Part shown: piece after piece, positions 55,364-64,000 of the stretch
Layout: each line of letters begins with the position of its first letter
How positions within the stretch are numbered: the first letter of the stretch is position 1
Assembly: GCF_001949145.1 (NCBI RefSeq)
Contig: NW_019091596.1
Location: 318,851 to 382,850, forward strand
Origin: Acanthaster planci
Lineage: Eukaryota; Echinodermata; Asteroidea; Valvatida; Acanthasteridae
Reading direction: 5' to 3'
Length of the DNA stretch: 64,000 bases
Notes under the pieces: model-generated
Seen by the model: the letters and a program-made list of their open reading frames with translations, nothing else
What the model was told of the DNA's origin: nothing
The model's database searches: none
Position numbers and translations under genes: made by a program

Positions 55364-58300
55364 GGAGAAAGGGTGTAGGACTGGGGACCAGCTGTGTCTC
55401 ATCAAGCCACCCACAACCTGTTCTGAGGACAAGCAAAAAAATTGTCAGTGTCAAAGATTTTGCTGGGAAAGGGCAGGCAGTTTTTAAAATTTGCTCGGAA
55501 AGGACAGGCATATGTTTCAATCCTAGATGAAATCCAGGAGGTTGGTGAGTTTGGAGTGCGATTCAGCATCAGTTTGCATCAGTGGAAAAGTGCCATCCTC
55601 CTGGGATGTGTTGGGATGTAGAATATGCTGTGGGATGGTTGTTGTCCGGCTGGCACAGACAAAGACTCTCAAGTAGATTGACGGTTCTGGTCAAACTGTC
55701 TGTTAGGCATACAGAGGACATGGCTGCTGTGCCAGCAGCTACATTTTCCCCCACTGTGCACTAGTTGTGGAACAGGAAACAGTCGCATTGCTGGTTCAAG
55801 AGGCCTCTCTTTCCACACAGGGAACATTGACAATAGTGAACCACTGACATGAAACTAATTAAATGAGGTGGCAGAGATGGACCCATTGGAAAATTTGAGT
55901 GACGATGGGATTTGGCAAAAATTGTTTAATTCGAGCCTGTTGAGTAGGAACCACGTTGTGCTTTTGAATAGACCTGTAACATAATGACTTCACACTTTTG
56001 TTTCTTAGGACACTTTCCAATGGAAATGGGGTGGTACGGAATCCATCGAGTCCCCATAGGATAGGGCACAAGTAGACAAAGCGTGACATGATTATGCTGT
56101 ACGCCTATTGGTAGGAAGCAACTAGACAGTGGATGAACTTGATAGCCCACTCTCTACTTAAGCTCTCAGCTACTGGCAATTAGGAATCAGCGCCATATTT
56201 GAGTCCATCACAAGTCTATCACAAGACATCTCGTCTCAAGCCAAGTCACGAGTTGTTTAAATGAACTGTGACAAAATTGTGGCTTTGCTATTGTTTTCAC
56301 AATGTTATGTATGATTGGTTGCTTGTGTGAAAGGACTTCTTGTGGACTGGATTACAGTGACATGAGGAAATGTCATGCTTATCAAAGTAACAAGTATAAG
56401 GCAGGTCGGCAGGCATTACAGCCAGTAGGAATCGTCAACATCGACTGTCTTGATGCATTTGAAATCTCACTGCCAATCGGGTGGAGGTCACTTAAGCACA
56501 GTCAACATGATAACCTGTACTGCATTGTCAGTACTGCCTTATACAATTAACAGAAGATTACAATATGTATGTAACTTATTAAAAATAAACTTACATGTAC
56601 TACCAAAAAGATGTGCAGGATGTTTTGTTGAACTCACAATTTGCAAGGCTTCAGTTACTCATCCCAGCTTCAGTTGTGCTTCGAGCAGAATACAAAAATA
56701 CTTTACCTTCCTGTGTACAATTAGTCTCATTGGGTAATAACATGTAATAGATAGCAATATCTATGAATGAATTCTGGCACGAAATTGTGCATAATAGCCC
56801 TAGTTTGTGTTTGTAGATTATATTTCGCCCTACTCGTCAAGACTCACTTTGTATTATTGCATTACATAATACAGTCTGATCCACCTTTTTAGTAAAAATG
56901 GAATATTCCCTCATAGACAAAAATGCAAATGAGCCCCACCTACCTTCAGCCCCACCTTCAGCCCAATAAACACGCCCAAAACCCACTGAAGCGTGTCTTT
57001 GTTTTATGTGGTATGGTCTGAAATAGTTGCGTGTAGTCCACGCTCCACTATCCACAGATTTTATCTTTCGATACCCTTCTAGCAATAAGTGAAGCAGTCC
57101 ACGACCAAAACGACAGCATTTCTTGAAGGATAAATTAACCTCGAGTGTTCCTAATGATGAAGATTCCAGCCTTCAGCATGCTTTCATATCGGTTTCGGCT
57201 TCGCCTTGGGTCGACCAACCTTGCAGGGAAAAAGCTTCTCTTTGCTTTGAGCAGGAGATCATCACACTAAGCCGCGCGATTCACGGCCTTCCATCGCCCC
57301 ATACCTCACTCAGAATCGGCACCAGCTTCTGCATTGGTTGCCAAGCCCCGTCCCATTATGGGTTTAACGCCGCCTTGGGTTGCCCCATCTCCGCCAGGCA
57401 CTCCGGATATTAATTTTCTTACAGCCCCCGCCGGCCATTTTTGGAATTTACCGGCCATGGCTTCGGGGGACGAGAGGGCAACATTCCAACATGTGACTTC
57501 CATACGACTGTCATTTACGGTATGTCACCGTAAATGTTGGGGTTTCCTGCTGCCCAGCAGTGGCTTCCATAGTAACAACAGCCACTGGTAACCAGTCCAA
57601 CTACTCCTACAGTTAGTTCCGCGGCCCAACGGCCCCCTCCAAGTCCGGTACTTTAAATGGGAACGAACAAGCCAACTCCGACATCGTTGACTTGATTCGG
57701 CATCCCACGTGCGATATGGACGAGCTCTGAAGATCGTGTTGGGGACAGTCTGCACGGGTCACAGTGCATGGACTAGATTAGATACATGTGTGAGTGCATG
57801 ACTTAGCCTAGCCGACTAGTCGTCAGATCAGTGAGGATATGCACATGTGAACGATGTTCGTTCAAAGGTACAATGTACATGTATACGTGGGCGGTCCAGG
57901 TGCATTACGGAGGCTGGAAACATCGGCGAGAGTCGTCTGGACGTCTGAAAGTTTTCAGGCCAATCTTGCCTGTCTTCGCCTCCGGTAAGTTCTCCAAAGG
58001 CACAGACGATGCCACAGCACCTGCTCTAGCGTTCAATAGGTCCTTTTAAAGCTGGCACCGTGTTGGGATTGAGCAACTAAGGTGGACCACGGAGGCAGCT
58101 GATGTTGACTGAGTCATGGATGAGTTTTTATTATCCCAAAAAATAGCCCACATGGGCAGACATCCTCAGCGTTCCTGCGCTGTACACATATTCATATATC
58201 TCTACAATAGTTACCCTGTCCACACGGTCCCCCCCATCCCCGGTCAATGTTGTCATCTCGAGCTGGACAGAAGGCCGCGCACTGAGACCCAGCCATTGGA

Positions 58301-58698
58301 AAGGGCCTCTCGTTGGGGGCCCAAAGACATTTGGCCAGGATTGTAGAACATCATCTAATCTATCATGTGGACAATAGAATCACGTCTCTGAGTACACTGC
58401 GCTCGGAAACTGATGTTATGCTAACTGGCATTGCCTAACTCCACTCCAAGATCTTATGTTGAACACATGTCTTGAAGAACTCACTGTATACTTTGTCACA
58501 TAATATGGGTCTCTGGTGCTAGGCCAAGACACAGTTGTAGGTAGTGCGCTTAGCTGGTGGTATGTTCATTGCATTGGTACATTCCTTTTGGGGGTGCTGA
58601 GCAATGTCCATTGAGGTGAAGTACAAAAGGTACAATGGGTTGCTTCTAGCATTCCACTGATGGTTTGCTAGGTTGGTATAAAAGGCCCATGCAACTAC

Positions 58699-58711
58699 CA
58701 CTGGGTGAGGT
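58699..58711 (+). repeat. SINE target-site duplication, left
   Basis: CACTGGGTGAGGT, identical to 59006-59018. Confidence 0.9.
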
Positions 58712-59005
58712 GGGGGAGCGGGTTAGTGGGTTAGTGGGTTAGCGTGGTGGTTCTTTCCTCGCTTTGTACCAATGAGGCCCGGGTTCGAGCCCCGGCTTGG
58801 CCCAGGCTTTAAGTGCATTTGGTTTCCAGTCCATACTCGCTCTCGCAGGTTTTCTCCGGGTACTCCGGTTTCCTCCTGCCTCTAAAACTGGACCTTCTTC
58901 CTAACTCCGTAATGTGATGCTGACTAATAAAGTGTATGAATAAACGTACAGTTGTTGGCGCAAATAGCCTGAGTTGCTGAAAGCGCCATTAAAACAAAAC
59001 AACAA
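58712..59005 (+). mobile_element. tRNA-derived SINE, full length
   Basis: The tRNA-like head has an A box (TAGCGTGGTGG) and a consensus B box (GGTTCGAGCCC), with two extra GTGGGTTA units at the 5' end. The body carries GTTTTCTCCGGGTACTCCGG-TTTCCTCC, a kind of conserved central segment seen in several invertebrate SINEs (I recall it from Nin/core-type SINEs, unverified). The tail is GCGCCATTAAAACAAAACAACAA. Perfect 13-bp duplications flank it. Confidence 0.85.
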
Positions 59006-59018
59006 CACTGGGTGAGGT
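59006..59018 (+). repeat. SINE target-site duplication, right
   Basis: CACTGGGTGAGGT, identical to 58699-58711. Confidence 0.9.
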
Positions 59019-60336
59019 ATTTCTACAGAATATTTGGCTGGGGACACATCTCTGTAGCTTGACGGCGGCCGGTCTTTTTTTCTGTATACACTGTGAAGTT
59101 AGATGTAGCCTGCTTATTTTGTATAAGTTACTGCCGTCTGTCAGTGTCTCTCTTCTGTCATGTAAGTTGTCTTTTGTTCGCTATGTTGTTGAGTGCCACG
59201 GGGACCTAGCCTGGTCAATCTCCTTTTTTTAAAAAGAGAATTAAGAAATAAAAATGTTCCTTTTTTATACTTTTTCTGGAGACCAAAATAAATACCAAAA
59301 TAAAGAAATGGAAATTATACACAGTAATGTACGCAATTTCAACAGATTTTGTGTACCACAAAACTAAGAGCAACACTGAGGTTTAGGGCCTGGAATGCCA
59401 TCACAGTTTTGCTCATTAATATACAAATTTCCATTAGCATGAAAACCAGAAAGGGTCCCAAACACAGATCGAAATAGAAAACAATTAATGAAAATAAAAA
59501 TAGAGCCTGAAAGTTAACCCTATATGGCGCTCCCGGAATCCTTGGATAGAAGAGATATCGCGTAAACCAGTTAGAATCAGTAATGTTGTTTCGTTCAGTT
59601 CCTTCTTAAAATCTCAACTTGTAAAAATCTATTTGCTGGCATATGAATAATATTTATAAACACTGAAAGAGTACCTGACCTAAAAGAGAAATGTCCTGCC
59701 AAAAACGGACCCATCAATTTCGAAAATATAAAATACATGAAGAATAGTCCAATGGTCTCGTATACACAGGGTGCAGTTTACTAATTCAAGTGAAAATTTC
59801 TGGCCAGCTCGTTAGCATTAAAAGTTCCACGCACAGTATCTTTTGAAAAAGAGATTGTTTGGCCCCAAAAATGATGAGATTGAGTAAATCGTTGCCAGGA
59901 TCGACTGCCTGAGTCTTTGAGCTTTCATATGAGAGCAGAATGGCTACAAAAATACGGTTGAAAATGGTTCGAAGTGCCCAAGAAAGTTGAGGGTTGCTAC
60001 TTTGAGAATGGCTTCAACCTCACTTCAGAAAAATCACTTGGGGGGGTTGTTTTGTGGGAATAATTAAAAATGTATTTAACCCACAAATATTGAAAAGAAA
60101 TTGAAATGCTAGGGACTAAACAATAATTCAATTTGTGTTTCAGAAATCTCAGGGATGTCGGTATGGACCCTGAACTGAACAGTGCTGATTCTACAGTGTT
60201 TGTAATGGGGCTTGAGTTAGCGGTCTGTACCCCTCAAGTCGTTATTTGGCTGGGCAAACCTGGCACAACGCAGGGGGTACAACTTTAAAAAACCAATTGC
60301 TGTGTCTGTAACCAAGCAAATTCTCTCCTAACAAAG

Positions 60337-60470
60337 AGTCGTGAATTTGGTCGCAAATATTGGCGTCAGTATTCGCGACTAAAGAGCAAGTCGTGAATTT
60401 CGGTTGTTGATATTGGCAGCAATATTCGAGACCAGAGAGTGGGTCGTAAATTTGGTCGCAAATACTGATA
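60337..60470 (+). repeat. Degenerate tandem repeat, about 53 bp x 2.5
   Basis: AGTCGTGAATTT starts a unit at 60337 and again near 60390; a third, GGTCGTAAATTTGGTCGCAA, starts near 60442. The units contain TATTGGC-(T/A)-AATATTCG-GAC and AGAG. No function evident. Confidence 0.6.
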
Positions 60471-60819
60471 CATGTATTAATATTGACGATGTCCCTCCGG
60501 GGCCACCATATCAGACCATTCTTTTTAACTAACAAGAATAAAATAGAACGAGCATAACGCCGAAGTTGTTTTTTTTTTTGCATACTGACACCGCAGTCCT
60601 TGCATTTGTATTTTGTCCGTATGTAGTTGTGTATGGTGTTGTTGTGAGAGCATTATCCTTTCGAGAATTCAAGTGTCTGGCGGAGTGCCAGCATGTCCTG
60701 ACCTGCGTGACCGTCGTTTCCGCTAACAAGAAGCGTGGGGCTGTATCCGGATATAAAACCAGAAGCTCAAACCTGGAACCGGTGGATGATACACTCATGA
60801 AATGGAGTATCGCTCAGCA

Positions 60820-61946
60820 ATGGCGTCCGTGGTGGTTTCGTGCCTTTTGTTATCGATGTTTCTCATGCCGGCAACTTGTCAAAGAGGTAAGGACAAACTC
60901 CGAAGCAAGGCCTGGTTTGTCTTGGCTGTTGGGTTACCATGAGTATCATCTGTTTGTGGAAGCAAAGTTCTTTGAAATTAACTTCTGCAGTTGTGATCAG
61001 AAGTGTATAATTTATGAACGTTTACTTTGTTCAATTCGGCATGAGGATAGAATGCTGTGTCCGCCGTCAGTAGACTACAGGATTTCAAGGACTTACAGTA
61101 TTAATATTGCCTGGAAGCGGTGAGGTGTTGGGCAGATGCTAACCCAGGATCCAATTAACCCAAGGGTATCCAAACAAAACATGACATGCTAGATGAACAG
61201 TGAGGTGTGTCAGTCTGAAATGGGGGGGGGGGTTGCCAATGTATACGAGGCCCATAGGTTGGAAGCATATCCTAGGGGAGACCCATCGCACCGGATGCAT
61301 GATGTCGTTAATGTTGAAACCGATGTGACAGTGATCTGATACGGCAAGGGTACCCGGTATCCATGCTATCCAGCTTAACTTCAGTTGGTGGTCTTTGGGT
61401 GTGGGAGTGCTTGATGATGGATGACTTCTCAAATTCTCCTTTCCTGCCATGGGCTTTGTGTTGGCTGAGGTCCTGCCAGTCTCGCCCTTAGGCCAAGGAT
61501 GGATCTTGGGTGTTGCGTCTCCAGACAACGTTTATGCCACTTTACCGCTTCACCGTTATGATCCCTGCAGTCTGACTATGGACTGAGCATACTGTCCGAA
61601 ACGTTAAGTACTCTCCAGTTCTTTTTTTTTCAGAACCACACATACTGACAAAAAGATATGCATGGTGGCACCGCTAACGTATTGCCTTTATCTTTACTAT
61701 CACTGACAATAGCTTAATTGTTTTATGTATGTTTGCGACCACACTAAAACTTGCTTTATAGTGTAATTGAAAGCAATTGGAGTCATATTTTCTGGGACAG
61801 TACCTGTTTTTTCATCGGTATTTGCAATACCTAAGTGGTTGCAGCTGAATGGACAGTGCCCAGCCCCGCCCCAAAATGGCTACTTTTCACAAAGCCATGA
61901 ATGTTACACGATGGGCCAAGTGATTGAGCATGGAACAGTGGTACAG
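60820..61946 (+). CDS. Secreted CCP/sushi-domain protein, first two exons (partial)
   Basis: Exon 1 (60820-60886) encodes 22 residues, MASVVVSCLLLSMFLMPATC plus QR: a textbook signal peptide, ending phase 1 at the donor gtaagg. Exon 2 (61801-61946; acceptor tctgggacag, donor gtaaga) joins in phase and encodes VPVFSSVFAIPKWLQLNGQC followed by PAPPQNGYFS and HECYTMGQVIEHGTVVQ. The C-x-APPxNG start with a later cysteine and IEHGTVV is the first half of a complement control protein module; splitting the module by an intron is common. The second half (aromatic-x-C, Trp, final Cys) should be on a following exon, which I cannot identify before 64000. Linking the two exons is inference. Fuller function (complement-like, adhesion) cannot be set. 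Confidence 0.6.
61604..61660 (+). mobile_element. 3'-end-like retroelement fragment, second copy
   Basis: A CTGACTAT-GGAC-loop-GTCC-GAAACG series (61572-61613) resembles a damaged hammerhead core, with stem II GGAC/GTCC but not a normal CTGANGA. Then GTTC-T-run-AGAACCACAC and GACAAAAAGATAT follow as at 13679. It lies in the intron between the two CCP-gene exons. Confidence 0.45.
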
Positions 61947-64000
61947 GTAAGATACAGAGGTCCTTATATCTAATTAAAAAAACCGTCTTTTCTGTTGCTC
62001 TGTATTCTTTAAATATGCCATTTTGTATGACTAAAGTTCTTATTTTGCTTTTCGATATTTGGAACATTTTGCAGGGTTGACGTAGAAAACACCAAAAATA
62101 ATGCTGGATGTATCCTATATAGATCAAAGAATCACAAAATGCATGCATTATCAATGTGTAAGTTCTTTTAACGTACACGAAGTTTCCTCTTTTGTTTGAA
62201 TAAATCAAGGGTTCAGTTTGTACTAAGAAAAAGAACAGTGTTTATCATAATTATTCAATACAATTTTTATATCCTCGTTGTTAACACTGCATTGCATGTG
62301 TTACTTGTACGGTGCACAGACACGGAAGCGTTCGTCGCATGTTAGCTCAGGAAGTATGTCTTGGGAAAAGAAAAATACTGTCCCTGTAGTCGATAACTTA
62401 GCAAATCGACATGATGAGTACACAAACCATGTGCTTGGTACACGATTGTCCATTGAAATTGTCTTTTTGGTGCTACCAGAAACCTATTACTTAACTTTAA
62501 ATGTCTTCCTTTACACCCTACATATTGTGTATTAAGGAACAACCTTTATCTTCATTGTACAAGCAAGGTCTGTTGAATACAACACCTACTAAAAGTCCAA
62601 TGGGAAACATAATTTTATTTTACCCTCTTATTTTAGAGTGTGTTTTATTACATCCCGTCTCGGCTTTGAAACTGGAGTGTTCAGAGGCATATCCTAAGTT
62701 TCTTGTGTACTTGTGAAAGGTGCATACGGACCTCTTCTATGTATTAACACAACGTGAATCGAGGTCGAATTGTAAATCGAGGACGTCCTCAGTTTGCAAT
62801 AAGGTGAAATTTGAGGCTGCAGTCAGCAGTTATGAGGGTCAGCGAAATTTCAAGGCATTTGGAAGCCGTCCTCGGTGTATGCATTTAACACGCCGGGTGT
62901 TTAAAAACACCCACTCTAAACGGACAGTTTCAGCGCATTCCTGGATGGAATGGCGCCCTCTCTACCTCTCTTGCTACCCTGTCCGGATCGCTGAGCACAA
63001 TGAACGTCGCCAAGTGCAGGGGATGCGTAACCCCAACAAATATAAAAGCCTCCAAACTGTCCAAAAGCATCATAGCGTCACCTTGCCATCACACCCGTGG
63101 ACTTCTGTAGCCGTTCTGAGATGTAGGTTTCTTCTAGTGGAAAATAAGGTGAATAAAAACGATTTAATTTGAAGTAGAATGTTGAGCATGATATGACCAG
63201 ACCCTATCTCGGTACAGTTTACTACATCATTAAATACATGGCCCCAGTAATGGCTAGTACCATGCTACTAGTTAAAGTGTCGTTAAAGTATGGCTGCTAA
63301 CCCCCTCCCCATGTTGTCGATAGGATAATGTAGATCTTATACCGCTGTTAGAGTGATTGTGCCAGTGGAATAGGTATACGTACGCAGTCCATAAAGCTCA
63401 ATCACATAATCCAGTTGAACAGGTTCCTGCAGCACATTTTTCCAACCACAAATGAAGACTTTTCTATTATCAGTATGGGGTGGTTCTAGGCCTAATTGTG
63501 ATTACATTTGGGGGGTGGTGGTTGAATGTGGCTCTTTGGAGCCCAGATACCTGTTCTCCCCCACCCCCACCACCAGTCCACACCAAATTAAAAGAAGACA
63601 GGCGGTGTAATGGAAATAATGTTCAATTTGATTTCTTGCCAGCTGGCCCGTCCGCCGTAAGTGGAGAAGTTTGGACAGTATGCCTCAGTCGTCCACCGGT
63701 TCCAGCAGTAAGCCTACTACATCTGTTGCTCTAATAGTGATGACACGTCTGACGTCCAGGATAACTATGGTGTGACCGTAATGCAAACCAGTAAATAGGC
63801 TGGCTGCAGGAAATGGGACAAGGAACACTTCTGCTTTTACTGCGATGTGCTCCAGGCCAAGCTCCCCGTCATCTCCAGTCATGTCACAAGGAAGAAAGAG
63901 AAGTCGTCGAGATCGCCTGTGGGCCCAACGCTAATATACGTAAGAAACTCCTGTTGAAAATTCGTAATACAGGTATAGGTAATCAGGTTCTGCGTGAAGG
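61947..64000. other. Downstream of the CCP exon, nothing recognised
   Basis: Several open frames (for example 62720-63172) have no known motif or good splice context. More exons of the CCP gene are expected beyond or within this stretch, but I cannot point to one. Confidence 0.4.

Larger units (their letters stand above)
55364..60819. other. Intergenic stretch between GTF3C5 and the CCP gene
   Basis: No gene is supportable. 56584-56589 is a candidate AATAAA for GTF3C5. 57120-58060 is visibly richer in G+C and CpG than its surroundings and could be a promoter or a 5' exon region, but no reading frame there shows a known domain. The SINE (58712-59005) and a short tandem repeat (60337-60470) are the other contents. 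Confidence 0.5.

Noticed and set aside
61139-61528. 129-residue minus-strand open frame
   Set aside because: No recognisable domain; it lies beside the retroelement-like 3' end and inside an intron.
62720-63172. 150-residue open frame as the next CCP exon or a separate gene
   Set aside because: No CCP cysteine/tryptophan pattern, no convincing splice sites, no known family.

Overview
This is a eukaryotic (metazoan) genomic window: genes are split by GT-AG introns, there is an 840-base assembly gap (21851-22690), and there are many short non-autonomous transposons and a tRNA-derived SINE. The gene content (a vertebrate-like SEC16, GTF3C5, a complement-control-protein/sushi gene, and a tandem array of single-exon rhodopsin-class receptors) and the frequent TACATGTA words suggest an invertebrate deuterostome. 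Echinoderm, cephalochordate and hemichordate all fit, and I cannot separate them from sequence alone.

Layout. (1) 1-5285: repeats and an intronless class A GPCR on the minus strand (1541-2524). (2) 5286-44077, plus strand: the C-terminal 834 codons of SEC16, the ER-exit-site scaffold, in 18 coding exons whose phases all join; its 5' exons are not in view. (3) One very large SEC16 intron (12097-33938, about 21.8 kb) holds five tandem, intronless, same-strand GPCR genes (16213-30680). They share 5' and 3' flanks, so whole units were duplicated, and a relic of a further unit's 5' flank may sit at about 33.7 kb. (4) 47227-55363, plus strand: a complete eight-exon GTF3C5 (TFIIIC subunit), 575 codons. 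(5) 55364-60819: no recognisable gene; contains a full-length SINE with 13-bp target-site duplications. (6) 60820-61946: the first two coding exons of a predicted secreted protein (signal peptide, then half a CCP/sushi module) that seems to continue past the window.

How the genes relate. SEC16 and GTF3C5 are housekeeping genes (COPII secretion; Pol III transcription) and are neighbours, not a pathway. The GPCR array is the accessory, fast-evolving part. All five receptors share an ERF in place of DRY, no TM3 cysteine but a cysteine pair inside extracellular loop 2, no TM6 tryptophan, and a C-terminal ESCV that fits a class I PDZ ligand. They resemble the MECA-type class A receptors (S1P/LPA/cannabinoid/melanocortin) in layout, and look like a lineage-specific, possibly chemosensory, expansion nested inside a housekeeping gene. 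Several transposons can be bounded to the base by inverted termini and target duplications.
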